From positions 24,443 to 88,442 of the forward strand of contig NZ_JAVFVT010000031.1 of NCBI RefSeq assembly GCF_030929555.1: a stretch of DNA of 64,000 nucleotides, read 5' to 3'. Positions 26,901-34,840 of the stretch are shown one piece after another (within the stretch, counting starts at the first letter, position 1; every line of letters begins with the position of its first letter). The DNA comes from Paenibacillus sp. LHD-117 (GTDB taxonomy: Bacteria; Bacillota; Bacilli; Paenibacillales; Paenibacillaceae). The notes beneath the pieces were generated by a model. It was not told the DNA's origin and searched no databases. It saw only the letters and a program-made list of their open reading frames with translations. Made by a program: the position numbers and the translations under genes.

Positions 26901-27542
26901 GAAGCCGAAACAAAAGTATATGCTGTGACGTACGGCTCGCGTATCCGCGTGACGGAAGGCCAGCAAATCGAAGCAGGCGACGAGCTGACGGACGGTTCCA
27001 TCGATCCGAAGGAAATGCTTCGAATCAAAGGCATTCGCGGCGTACAGAACTATATCCTGCAAGAAGTACAGCGCGTTTACCGGAATCAGGGCGTTGAGAT
27101 CAACGACAAACACGTCGAGGTTATGATCAAGCAGATGTTGCGCAAAATCCGTATCGTAGATGCGGGCGACACGACGCTGCTCCCTGGCGCTTTCGTAGAC
27201 ATTCACGAATACGAATCCGCTAACCGCACGGCAATCTTCGCGGGCAAAGAGCCTGCAGTCGCGAAGCCGGTCCTTCTCGGTATTACGAAAGCGTCCCTCG
27301 AGACGGATTCGTTCTTGTCCGCGGCGTCGTTCCAAGAAACGACTCGCGTTCTTACCGACGCGGCGATCAAAGGCAAGGTCGACCAACTTCTCGGCCTGAA
27401 GGAGAATGTTATCATCGGCAAGCTGATCCCGGCTGGTACGGGCATGCAGCGTTACCGCAACATTCGCTTCGCGGGCTTGGAAGACGAAGTGGTCGAAGGC
27501 GCCGTGCTGGAAGCAGCTACGGAAGCCGTAGTGGTCGAATAA
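23916..27542 (+). CDS. rpoC: DNA-directed RNA polymerase subunit beta'
   Basis: A 1208-residue beta' subunit. The start is taken as TTG at 23916 (M-LDVNNFEYM) because AAGGAGGG (23901-23908) is 7 bases upstream and homologues start there; an ATG at 23895 would lie before that site. The N-terminal zinc ribbon (CHCGKYKR...CDRCGVEV), the catalytic Mg motif YNADFDGDQMAVHVP, the trigger-loop region QSIGEPGTQLTMRTFHTGG and the second zinc site (CRARHGVCKICYG) are all present. A terminator follows at 27578. Confidence 0.98.
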   Translation: MLDVNNFEYMKIGLASPDKIRSWSRGEVKKPETINYRTLKPEKEGLFCEKIFGPTKDWECHCGKYKRVRYKGVVCDRCGVEVTRAKVRRERMGHIELAAPVSHIWYFKGIPSRMGLALDMSPRSLEEIIYFASYVVTDPGDTPLEKKQLLSEKEYRSYREKYGYGFQAGMGAEAVKKLLQDIDVERELEQLKEELRTAQGQRRNRAIKRLEVIEAFRNSGNAPEWMILDVLPVIPPELRPMVQLDGGRFATSDLNDLYRRVINRNNRLKRLLDLGAPDIIVQNEKRMLQEAVDALIDNGRRGRPVTGPGNRPLKSLSHMLKGKQGRFRQNLLGKRVDYSGRSVIVVGPNLKIFQCGLPKEMALELFKPFVMKELVNKGLAHNIKSAKRKVERVSPEVWDVLEEVIKEHPVLLNRAPTLHRLGIQAFEPILVEGRAIKLHPLVCTAYNADFDGDQMAVHVPLSAEAQAEARLLMLASGNILNPKDGKPVVTPSQDMVLGSYYLTMDNKEAKGSGSVFATVNEAISSYQRGIVSLHARIFIPVKVLKKTIFTEQQQASLMATTVGKVIFNEIFPEDFPYINEATKVNLLQGTPDKYFVYEKGGDLTKFVDELPTAGAVGKDYLGTIIAECFRQYHTTLTAIILDRIKQLGFTYSTKAGITIGVSDVIIPKEKAEIMKASDEKVATVMNQYRRGLITNEERYDRIIGIWSKCKDEITEVLMKSMDRYNNIMLMVDSKARGNKSQITQLGGMRGLMANPSGRIIELPIKSNFREGLTVLEYFISTHGARKGLADTALRTADSGYLTRRLVDVAQDVIVREDDCGTDKGFAVSKIQDGKEVIEDLYDRIEGRYAFETIRHPKTGEVIVNRSELIDSGKADAIIDAGVEKLQIRSVLSCRARHGVCKICYGRNLATGKHVEIGEAVGIIAAQSIGEPGTQLTMRTFHTGGVAGDDITQGLPRIQELFEARNPKGQAIISELDGVIKEIREAKDRREIEVQGEAETKVYAVTYGSRIRVTEGQQIEAGDELTDGSIDPKEMLRIKGIRGVQNYILQEVQRVYRNQGVEINDKHVEVMIKQMLRKIRIVDAGDTTLLPGAFVDIHEYESANRTAIFAGKEPAVAKPVLLGITKASLETDSFLSAASFQETTRVLTDAAIKGKVDQLLGLKENVIIGKLIPAGTGMQRYRNIRFAGLEDEVVEGAVLEAATEAVVVE

Positions 27543-27550
27543 TTGCATAC

Positions 27551-27626
27551 AGCCGCGGCTTCGGCCGCGGCTCGAATAGAAACGATGCTTGTTCCCCCCA
27601 AGGGAGCGGTATCGTTTCTTTTTTTG
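27551..27626 (+). terminator. Terminator of rpoBC
   Basis: Two stems: AGCCGCGG/CCGCGGCT at 27551-27572, then AGAAACGAT (27578-27586) with ATCGTTTCT (27611-27619) followed by seven Ts. The second is a clear rho-independent terminator that separates rpoC from the next genes. Confidence 0.88.
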
Positions 27627-27808
27627 TTTATCGAGAAACTTCTACATCTTATCCGGTGTTCATACAATATACGAGAAAGCGGACAGGGGAGCGGATCGAA
27701 TTATTAGTCGATCCCTATTTTAGAAAAAAAGTTTTAGAGAATCGACAACTTCTATAGGGAATCATGTGTTTATAGGGTAATAGGAACTTTCGAACAGGAG
27801 ATGAAGGG

Positions 27809-27976
27809 ATGTCAATGGATCGCGAGATTGACGATGTGCTTGATTTTATTAGGGGGAAGTTCGGTATTCCCGATGGAGACGCGGAACTGGAGTCGGAGCT
27901 TGCGGGCATTCGGATGGAACTTGAGAAACTGCAGCAGAAATTTGTTGTCATTCAAACGGGGAATGGCGGATCATAA
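27809..27976 (+). CDS. 55-aa protein, a stand-alone copy of the N-terminal module of the next gene
   Basis: Starts MSMDREIDDVLDFIRGKFGI and ends with a stop at 27974-27976; 55 codons, helical and acidic, with no membrane segment. The upstream context GGAGATGAAGGG is a fair ribosome-binding site. About 16 of 36 residues match the N-terminus of the 238-aa protein encoded 23 bp downstream (shared V-DF-I, P-GD, EL-GIR-ELE-L pattern), so the two are related by partial duplication. I do not recognise a family. Translation is supported by this sequence conservation and by tight spacing, but not proven. Confidence 0.65.
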   Translation: MSMDREIDDVLDFIRGKFGIPDGDAELESELAGIRMELEKLQQKFVVIQTGNGGS

Positions 27977-27999
27977 ACCCAGAATTGGAGCTGAAGAGC

Positions 28000-28716
28000 A
28001 TGTCGCAAGGGAGCAGCGTTGAGGAAGTCATGGATTTTATAAACCTCGCTCTTCGGCTGCCTGAAGGCGACGAAACATTCGACGAGGAACTAAACGGGAT
28101 TCGTACCGAGTTGGAACGATTGAAGGAGAGCAAGGTGCAGTTTCATACCTGTCATATCGATAGCGGCAACTTCTGGACGGTCGTCAATCAAAGGATCGAA
28201 ATCAGTTTGTTATTAATGGAAGCGGAGGAGAAAACGGCGGTGCCTGTTTACGGATTTGATTGGGTATTGAAGGTATTTAAATCTCGATATGAGATCGAGG
28301 ATGAAAGTGATCGGTTCAAGTTAACCTTTGATGGGGAAACGGTTGAATTAGAGAGACTAGACGAGAATCGAATACGCATTGCATCCAATAAAGATAAGGT
28401 AGAAATCATCGCAGGGTCGTTCGAGAATTATTTGGATGGACGAGAGCCTTTCGAGAAAGAGTTTTATTATGAGCACTATGGGTGGTTCGTGCCGAGCAGA
28501 GTGACGCTCGTGGAGAGTGTTAGTCTGGACGCAGACGCGAAACAACCTTTTCTTGCGGTGATAAGACTATTGTTAACTTACTTTCATGTCATCGCAATCC
28601 GCTGCAGCGACGTTTCTCCGCAGATTCAAGCATGGCTGGAGGAGTTGGCTTATCTGAAGGAAGTCCAAATCGGCGATGAGACGCTAATCGTCTTTCAGGA
28701 TCCAGCTACGATGTAG
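28000..28716 (+). CDS. 238-aa protein of unknown function
   Basis: The ATG at 28000 is chosen because GGAG lies 9 bases upstream; the frame is open back to a TTG at 27985. Residues 5-45 (VEEVMDFINLALRLPEG and on) match the 55-aa neighbour and look like a helical pair. The rest is a soluble mixed alpha/beta protein (FHTCHIDSGNFWTVV; YGFDWVLKVFKSRYEI; FYYEHYGWFVPSRVTLVE). There is no signal peptide, membrane helix or recognisable catalytic motif. Codon use (more tta, ata, aga) looks less biased than in the flanking ribosomal genes, consistent with weak expression or acquisition. An L7Ae-like gene is normally found at this position in Bacillales; none is present. Confidence 0.75.
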   Translation: MSQGSSVEEVMDFINLALRLPEGDETFDEELNGIRTELERLKESKVQFHTCHIDSGNFWTVVNQRIEISLLLMEAEEKTAVPVYGFDWVLKVFKSRYEIEDESDRFKLTFDGETVELERLDENRIRIASNKDKVEIIAGSFENYLDGREPFEKEFYYEHYGWFVPSRVTLVESVSLDADAKQPFLAVIRLLLTYFHVIAIRCSDVSPQIQAWLEELAYLKEVQIGDETLIVFQDPATM

Positions 28717-29031
28717 AACCGAGAAATAGGCGCATGTGAAGCAGCCTCCATCTATCTTTTCATGTTGATCGTACTTTTATGGTACGGTCTTATTCGCGTT
28801 AAACGGGAGTCACGCATATTAAATTGTTGCAAATCGCCGCTTGCGACAAAAAGTACCATGAATCTCGCTTGACATGCATATAGGCGAAGTGATAATATAT
28901 CGAAGTGTGCCTGATGACCGGGCTTACGGAATCGTTTCGTATAATAATGATCCGCCTGGGTCTGTGGGCTTAAACTTTGGGTGAAATGTCTACCATTATA
29001 AAGACATGATTTAGGGGAAGGGGGTGGCAAC
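28717..29031 (+). promoter_or_regulatory. Promoter and leader region of the str operon
   Basis: No gene lies in these 315 bp. A consensus TTGACA at 28869-28874 is followed by GATAAT (28891-28896, spacing 16) or TAATAT (28893-28898, spacing 18). A TATAAT at 28940-28945 lacks a good -35. TTTATGGTAC and GTACCATGAA, around 28780 and 28853, form an imperfect inverted repeat upstream of the promoter. The rpsL site GGGGAAGGGGG ends the region. Confidence 0.65.
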
Positions 29032-29451
29032 ATGCCAACTATTAACCAGCTCGTTCGTAAAGGTCGTCAAGCGAAAGTCGTTAAATCGAAATCGCCAGCC
29101 TTGCAAAGAGGCTTTAACGCTCTGAAACGTGAAGCAACTGACATCAGCGCTCCACAAAAACGCGGTGTGTGCACTCGTGTAGGTACAATGACTCCGAAAA
29201 AACCGAACTCCGCGCTTCGTAAATACGCGCGCGTACGCTTGACTAACCGTGTTGAGGTTACTGCGTACATCCCAGGTATCGGTCATAACCTGCAAGAGCA
29301 CAGCGTTGTTTTGATCCGTGGCGGTCGTGTTAAGGACCTTCCGGGCGTACGTTACCATATCGTTCGCGGCGCGCTTGATACTGCGGGTGTTAACAACCGT
29401 AACCAATCGCGTTCTAAGTACGGTACGAAACGTCCTAAAGTTAAGAAGTAA
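29032..29451 (+). CDS. rpsL: 30S ribosomal protein S12
   Basis: A 139-residue S12, the decoding-centre protein. The two streptomycin-site lysines are wild type (TPKKPNSALRK and GGRVKDLPGVRYH). The conserved RGVCTRV and HNLQEHSVVLIRGG stretches are intact. The ATG follows GGGGGTGG. It leads the rpsL-rpsG-fusA-tuf operon. Confidence 0.98.
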   Translation: MPTINQLVRKGRQAKVVKSKSPALQRGFNALKREATDISAPQKRGVCTRVGTMTPKKPNSALRKYARVRLTNRVEVTAYIPGIGHNLQEHSVVLIRGGRVKDLPGVRYHIVRGALDTAGVNNRNQSRSKYGTKRPKVKK

Positions 29452-29519
29452 GAAGTATAACCCAAGCGGGTTAATACCATGCTAGAACAAGTTACTATTA
29501 GAAGAAAGGGGGACTTTAC

Positions 29520-29990
29520 ATGCCACGCAAAGGTCCTGTAACAAAACGCGATGTGCTTCCGGATCCGGTTTACAATAGCAAACTGGTTACGCGCCTAATC
29601 AACCGTATTATGATCGACGGTAAGAGAGGCACTGCACAAACACTGTTATACGATGCTTTCAAGCTGATCCAAGAGCGTTCCGGTAAAGATCCAATGGAAG
29701 TGTTCGAAGCAGCATTGAAAAACATCATGCCGGTTCTTGAGGTTAAAGCTCGCCGTGTAGGCGGCGCTAACTACCAAGTACCAATCGAGGTTAAACCTGA
29801 GCGCCGTACGGCTCTTGGTCTTCGTTGGCTCGTGAACTACTCGCGCAACCGCGGCGAGAAAACGATGACGGAACGTTTGGCTGCTGAAATTCTGGATGCT
29901 TCCAACAACACTGGCGCATCCGTTAAGAAGCGTGAAGACACGCACAAAATGGCTGAAGCAAACAAAGCGTTTGCTCACTACCGTTGGTAG
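29520..29990 (+). CDS. rpsG: 30S ribosomal protein S7
   Basis: A 156-residue S7 that nucleates assembly of the 30S head. It starts MPRKGPVTKRDVLPDPVYNS, contains LVTRLINRIMIDGKRGTAQ, and has the normal C-terminus (REDTHKMAEANKAFAHYRW). The ATG follows AAAGGGGG. It lies between rpsL and fusA with 68 and 29 bp gaps. Confidence 0.98.
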   Translation: MPRKGPVTKRDVLPDPVYNSKLVTRLINRIMIDGKRGTAQTLLYDAFKLIQERSGKDPMEVFEAALKNIMPVLEVKARRVGGANYQVPIEVKPERRTALGLRWLVNYSRNRGEKTMTERLAAEILDASNNTGASVKKREDTHKMAEANKAFAHYRW

Positions 29991-30019
29991 GATAACCATA
30001 AACGAGAGGAGACATATTC

Positions 30020-32101
30020 ATGGCAAGAGAGTTCTCCTTGAAAAATACGCGTAATATCGGTATTATGGCGCATATTGACGCTGGTAAAACCACGACAACT
30101 GAACGGATTTTGTTCTACACGGGCCGTACCCACAAAATCGGCGAGGTGCACGAAGGTGCAGCTACGATGGACTGGATGGAACAAGAACAAGAGCGCGGCA
30201 TTACGATTACGTCTGCCGCGACTACCGCTCAATGGGATGGACACCGCATCAATATCATCGATACTCCGGGTCACGTTGACTTCACGGTTGAAGTTGAACG
30301 TTCCCTACGCGTATTGGACGGGGCCGTTGGTGTTTTCAGTGCGAAGGAAGGCGTTGAGCCGCAGTCCGAGACTGTATGGCGTCAAGCTGACCGTTACGGC
30401 GTTCCACGGATCGCTTACATTAACAAAATGGACATCATTGGCGCGGACTTCCTGAATGTCGTCAAAGACATGCGCGAGCGTCTGCAAGCTAATGCCGTCG
30501 CGATCCAAATTCCGATTGGTGCCGAGAGCGATTTCTTGGGCGTCATCGATATTATCGATCGCGTAGCTTACAAATACAAAGATGATCTCGGCAAAGATCC
30601 CGAGAAAATCGAAATTCCTGCCGAATATGCCGACCAAGTCGAAGAGCTCCGCAGCGAGCTTGTAGAGAAAGTAGCAGAGCTGGACGAAGAGCTGATGATG
30701 AAGTATCTGGAAGGCGAAGAAATTACGACTCCAGAACTCAAAGCAGCGCTCCGCAAAGGCGTTTGCGAAGTGAAAATCTTCCCGGTTATCGCAGGTTCCT
30801 CTTACCGTAACAAAGGCGTTCAAATGATGCTTGACGCTGTCGTTGCTTACCTTCCTTCCCCGCTTGACGTACCGGCAATCAAAGGTACGCTTGAAGACGG
30901 CGAAGAAGCGATTCGTCATTCTTCGGATGAAGAGCCATTCGCAGCGCTTGCGTTCAAAATCATGACGGACCCTTACGTTGGTAAGCTGACGTTCTTCCGT
31001 GTATACTCCGGCGTCCTGAAATCCGGCTCCTATGTTCTGAATGCAACGAAGAACAAACGCGAGCGTATCGGACGGATCCTGCAGATGCATGCGAACTCCC
31101 GTCAAGAGATCTCGGAAGTTTACGCGGGCGACATCGCTGCCGCGGTCGGTCTGAAAGATACGATCACCGGTGACACGCTTTGCGACGAGAAGCACACAAT
31201 CGTGCTCGAGTCGATGAACTTCCCTGATCCGGTTATCTCGGTTGCCATCGAACCAAAAACGAAGGCTGACCAAGACAAGCTGGGTATCGCGATCTCCAAG
31301 CTGGCTGAAGAAGATCCTACCTTCCGTGCTCACACGGACGAAGAAACGAACCAAACGATCATCTCCGGTATGGGTGAGCTTCACCTTGAGATCCTCGTTG
31401 ACCGTATGCTTCGCGAGTTCAAAGTTGAGACAAACGTTGGTAAGCCGCAAGTTGCTTACCGTGAGACGTTCCGTCAAGCGGCGAAAGTCGAAGGTAAATT
31501 CGTTCGTCAATCCGGCGGTAAAGGTCAGTTCGGTCATTGCTGGGTCGAGTTCGAACCACAAGAGGCTGGCGCAGGCTTCAAATTCGAAAGCAAAGTCGTG
31601 GGCGGTTCGATTCCTCGCGAATTTATCGCTCCGATCCAAGCTGGTATCGAAGAGTCGATGAAGAACGGCGTAGTTGCCGGCTTCCCGCTCGTTGATATTA
31701 AAGCAACCGTAGTCGATGGTTCCTACCATGACGTCGACTCCTCCGAGATGGCGTTTAAGATCGCCGGTTCCTTGGCGCTTAAAGCAGCAAAAGAGAAATG
31801 TAAGCCTGTTTTGCTCGAGCCAATCATGAAGGTCGAAGTTACGGTTCCTGAAGAGTACATGGGCGACGTTATGGGCATGCTGAACTCCCGCCGCGGTCGC
31901 ATCGAAGGTATGGATACTCGCGCAGGCGCGCAAATCATCCGTGCTAAGGTGCCTCTCTCCGAGATGTTCGGTTACTCCACGACTCTTCGTTCCGGTACCC
32001 AAGGACGCGGCGTATTCTCGATGGAGCTTTCTCACTATGAAGAAGTTCCGAAGTCGATCGCCGAAGAGATCATCGCGAAACACAAAGGTTCGGCTGAGTA
32101 A
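30020..32101 (+). CDS. fusA: Elongation factor G
   Basis: A 693-residue translocase GTPase. The P-loop is AHIDAGKTTTTERIL, switch II is DTPGHVDFTVEVERS and the base-recognition motif is NKMD. Domains II-V follow, with the domain IV tip region SGGKGQFGHCWVEFEP and a C-terminal domain V ending KHKGSAE. The ATG follows GAGAGGAG. It works with tuf, encoded 119 bp downstream. Confidence 0.98.
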   Translation: MAREFSLKNTRNIGIMAHIDAGKTTTTERILFYTGRTHKIGEVHEGAATMDWMEQEQERGITITSAATTAQWDGHRINIIDTPGHVDFTVEVERSLRVLDGAVGVFSAKEGVEPQSETVWRQADRYGVPRIAYINKMDIIGADFLNVVKDMRERLQANAVAIQIPIGAESDFLGVIDIIDRVAYKYKDDLGKDPEKIEIPAEYADQVEELRSELVEKVAELDEELMMKYLEGEEITTPELKAALRKGVCEVKIFPVIAGSSYRNKGVQMMLDAVVAYLPSPLDVPAIKGTLEDGEEAIRHSSDEEPFAALAFKIMTDPYVGKLTFFRVYSGVLKSGSYVLNATKNKRERIGRILQMHANSRQEISEVYAGDIAAAVGLKDTITGDTLCDEKHTIVLESMNFPDPVISVAIEPKTKADQDKLGIAISKLAEEDPTFRAHTDEETNQTIISGMGELHLEILVDRMLREFKVETNVGKPQVAYRETFRQAAKVEGKFVRQSGGKGQFGHCWVEFEPQEAGAGFKFESKVVGGSIPREFIAPIQAGIEESMKNGVVAGFPLVDIKATVVDGSYHDVDSSEMAFKIAGSLALKAAKEKCKPVLLEPIMKVEVTVPEEYMGDVMGMLNSRRGRIEGMDTRAGAQIIRAKVPLSEMFGYSTTLRSGTQGRGVFSMELSHYEEVPKSIAEEIIAKHKGSAE

Positions 32102-32220
32102 GGGCAACCAAGCTCTGTCCGCTTGAACAAGTTGTATTTTGGCCGACAACGGGCGTAATCTTACGATCGGTGCCGGCCTACACATAAAATAAAAAGTGAT
32201 ATTGAGGAGGATTCAGTTCA

Positions 32221-33411
32221 ATGGCTAAGGCAAAATTTGAACGTAATAAACCGCATGTTAACATCGGTACAATCGGTCACGTCGACCATGGTAAAACAAC
32301 TCTGACTGCTGCTATCACAACTGTACTTTCCAAAAAATACGGCGGTGTAGCTACAGCATTCGACCAAATCGACAAAGCTCCAGAAGAGCGCGAGCGCGGT
32401 ATCACGATCTCGACAGCTCACGTTGAGTACGAGACGCCTAACCGTCACTACGCTCACGTTGACTGCCCAGGTCACGCCGACTACGTTAAAAACATGATCA
32501 CTGGCGCTGCCCAAATGGACGGAGCTATCCTGGTAGTATCCGCTACTGACGGCCCAATGCCGCAAACGCGCGAGCACATCCTGCTCTCCCGCCAAGTAGG
32601 CGTTCCTTACATCGTTGTATTCCTGAACAAATGCGACATGGTTGAAGACGAAGAGCTTCTTGAGTTGGTTGAAATGGAAGTTCGCGACCTTCTGTCCGAG
32701 TATGATTTCCCAGGCGACGACACGCCAATCATCCGCGGTTCCGCTCGTGAAGCTTTGCAGAACCCAGAAGGAGAATGGGCTGGCAAAATTATCGAATTGT
32801 TCGACCAAATCGATACATTCATCCCAACTCCAGAGCGCGACACGGCTAAGCCTTTCCTTATGCCTGTCGAGGACGTATTCACAATCACAGGCCGTGGTAC
32901 AGTTGCTACAGGTCGTGTAGAGCGTGGTATTATCAAAGTGGGCGACGAGATCGAAATCATCGGTCTTCAAGAAGAAACTCGCAAATCAATTGTTACGGGC
33001 GTTGAGATGTTCCGTAAATTGCTTGACTCCGCTCAAGCAGGCGACAACGTAGGCGCACTTCTTCGCGGTGTAGACCGTAAAGACATCGAGCGCGGTCAAG
33101 TTCTGGCTAAACCGGGTTCCGTTAAGCCACACACGAACTTCACAGCTCAAATCTACGTTCTGACTAAAGAAGAGGGTGGCCGTCACAAGCCTTTCTTCAC
33201 TGGCTACCGTCCACAGTTCTACTTCCGTACAACTGACGTTACGGGTATCATCAACCTGCCAGAAGGCACTGAGATGGTTATGCCTGGCGACAACATCACA
33301 GTTACTGTTGAACTGATCGCTCCAATCGCGGTTGAAGAGGGCACTCGCTTCTCCATCCGTGAAGGCGGCCGTACTGTAGGCGCTGGCGCAGTTGCAACAA
33401 TCCAAAAATAA
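32221..33411 (+). CDS. tuf: Elongation factor Tu
   Basis: A 396-residue EF-Tu carrying aminoacyl-tRNA to the A site. It has GHVDHGKTTLTAAIT, DCPGHADYVKNMITGAAQMD and NKCDMVEDEEL for GTP binding, and an intact C-terminal tRNA-binding barrel. Extreme codon bias indicates very high expression. The ATG follows GAGGAGG. A strong terminator at 33441 ends the str operon, and a transporter operon follows where rpsJ would normally be next. Confidence 0.98.
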   Translation: MAKAKFERNKPHVNIGTIGHVDHGKTTLTAAITTVLSKKYGGVATAFDQIDKAPEERERGITISTAHVEYETPNRHYAHVDCPGHADYVKNMITGAAQMDGAILVVSATDGPMPQTREHILLSRQVGVPYIVVFLNKCDMVEDEELLELVEMEVRDLLSEYDFPGDDTPIIRGSAREALQNPEGEWAGKIIELFDQIDTFIPTPERDTAKPFLMPVEDVFTITGRGTVATGRVERGIIKVGDEIEIIGLQEETRKSIVTGVEMFRKLLDSAQAGDNVGALLRGVDRKDIERGQVLAKPGSVKPHTNFTAQIYVLTKEEGGRHKPFFTGYRPQFYFRTTDVTGIINLPEGTEMVMPGDNITVTVELIAPIAVEEGTRFSIREGGRTVGAGAVATIQK

Positions 33412-33415
33412 TGCC

Positions 33416-33469
33416 ATGCGGCTTCAGCCGCATGCATGCGGAAACCCCCACTTCGGTGGGGGTTTCTTT
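33416..33469 (+). terminator. Terminator of the str operon
   Basis: GAAACCCCCAC (33441-33451) pairs with GTGGGGGTTTC (33456-33466) over a TTCG loop, then TTTG. A second palindrome, ATGCGGCT/AGCCGCAT (33416-33433), precedes it. Confidence 0.92.
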
Positions 33470-33493
33470 GCGTTTGCGCATATATGTCGTATT

Positions 33494-33556
33494 AACTTTT
33501 ATTAACATATAAGTTTGCATTGACGAGGCTGCCATCCTCCAATTAAGATAAAAGTT
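33494..33556 (+). promoter_or_regulatory. Promoter of the ABC transporter operon, flanked by an inverted repeat
   Basis: TTGACG (33520-33525), 18 bases, TAAGAT (33544-33549). AACTTTTAT (33494-33502) and its exact inverse ATAAAAGTT (33548-33556) flank and overlap the promoter and could be operator half-sites. No T-box or riboswitch motif is visible in the leader. Confidence 0.45.
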
Positions 33557-33701
33557 ATAAAATAAAAAGTCGCAATATCGCTAAAAAAGCGTAATAATCG
33601 CGTTTACCCACATACTTTAATGAATAAAAGCGATAAAGCTTTGATGCATATGCGATGGAGTGCGAAAAAGAAATCGAATTGAATCGAGAGGGGTTAATCG
33701 A

Positions 33702-34745
33702 ATGAAAAAGCAATTTTGGATTGGATTGGCTTTAGCATCTTTGATGGTCGTAACCGCGGCTTGCGGCGGCAATGGAGGCAAATCGAATGCAGGTAACGAC
33801 GAACAAGGAACCGCTAACGCAGGCGACACGGAGAAAACCTATTCCATCGCGATTTCCCAGATCGTAGAGCATCCTTCCTTGGACGCTACTCGCGAAGGTT
33901 TCCTGGCCGCACTTAAGGATGCGGGCTTCGAAGAAGGCAAAAACCTGAAGGTCGATTACAACAACGCGCAAGGCGACGCTAACAACGTGAAAACGATCGC
34001 CGAGAAAATCGCATCTTCGGATGTAGATCTGGCTTTGGGAATTGCAACACCAACGACTCAAAGTTTGGTTGATGAAGTGAAAGACAAACCGGTATTGTTC
34101 GCAGCCGTTACAGATCCTGTGGACGCGGGCATTGTTTCGCAATTGAAAGCGCCTGGCGGCAACGTTACGGGCGCGGCCGATACGAACCCGGAAGCGATCG
34201 TGAAGACGATGGACTTTATCGCGAAGGAATTCCCGGACGTGAAGAAGGTTGGCCTTGTCATTAACGAAGGCGAAGCAAACGCTGTTGTCATGAGCGGAAT
34301 CGCCGAAGAAGCGCTAGCGAAACATAACATCGAATTGGTCAAAGCGGCTGTCGCGAACAGCTCGGACATTCAACAAGCGGCACAGTCTTTGGTTGGACGC
34401 GTAGACGCGATCTACATTACGCTCGACAATATGGTTGTCGGCGGCGTCGACAGCATTATCGAAGTGGCGAACGAGAACGACATTCCGTTCTTCTCGGCAG
34501 ACCGTGATACGGTTGAGAAGGGCGCTTTCGCGACTGTCGGATTCAAGTATTATGATCATGGTTACGAAGCAGGCCAAATGGCGGTTGAAATCTTGAAGGG
34601 CAAAAATCCGGGCGAGATGGATGTAACGATGCCTCAGAAACTCGACTTTATTTTCAACTTGAAGGCTGCCGCTGAGCAAGGGATTACGGTTACGGATGCC
34701 ATGAAGGCATATGTACAAGATCCGGCAAACAATATTATTGAATAA
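33702..34745 (+). CDS. ABC transporter substrate-binding lipoprotein (COG2984 / ABC_sub_bind family)
   Basis: A 347-residue lipoprotein with signal MKKQFWIGLALASLMVV and lipobox TAAC (Cys21), then a short Gly/Asn linker. The mature part has the two-lobed pattern of the COG2984 family: IAISQIVEHPSLDATREGF, LALGIATPTTQSLVDEVKDK, ITLDNMVVGGVDSIIEVANE. Some family members (TrpX) bind tryptophan or other aromatic amino acids, but there is no tryptophan T-box here, so the ligand is left open. The ATG at 33702 follows GAGAGGGG. It is the first gene of a complete three-gene transporter. Confidence 0.9.
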   Translation: MKKQFWIGLALASLMVVTAACGGNGGKSNAGNDEQGTANAGDTEKTYSIAISQIVEHPSLDATREGFLAALKDAGFEEGKNLKVDYNNAQGDANNVKTIAEKIASSDVDLALGIATPTTQSLVDEVKDKPVLFAAVTDPVDAGIVSQLKAPGGNVTGAADTNPEAIVKTMDFIAKEFPDVKKVGLVINEGEANAVVMSGIAEEALAKHNIELVKAAVANSSDIQQAAQSLVGRVDAIYITLDNMVVGGVDSIIEVANENDIPFFSADRDTVEKGAFATVGFKYYDHGYEAGQMAVEILKGKNPGEMDVTMPQKLDFIFNLKAAAEQGITVTDAMKAYVQDPANNIIE

Positions 34746-34781
34746 GAGACTACGTACAACTGCAAATTAATGTAGACAGCT

Positions 34782-34813
34782 ATGGGGTGATCGGGTAACC
34801 TGGTCCACCCCAT
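34782..34813 (+). other. Intercistronic hairpin after the binding-protein gene
   Basis: ATGGGGTG (34782-34789) pairs perfectly with CACCCCAT (34806-34813). A GGT/ACC stem lies inside. No U tract follows. It probably stabilises the binding-protein mRNA or reduces readthrough into the permease gene. Confidence 0.55.
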
Positions 34814-34840
34814 TGCTATTCATGAAGGAGGATTTGTTTT

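Noticed and set aside
24852..27548. Very long open frame (898 codons) on the minus strand opposite rpoC
   Set aside because: It mirrors rpoC exactly and arises from the codon bias of that gene (few TTA, CTA and TCA codons). It has no ribosome-binding site and no recognisable domain.
27801..28022. 73-codon plus-strand frame before the 238-aa gene
   Set aside because: Out of frame with the 55-aa protein, which has the better start and homology to its neighbour.
30305..32185. 626-codon minus-strand frame opposite fusA
   Set aside because: Shadow of fusA; no domain and no ribosome-binding site.
33470..33701. Tryptophan T-box before the TrpX-like operon
   Set aside because: No TGGNACC T-box core and no terminator pair are visible.
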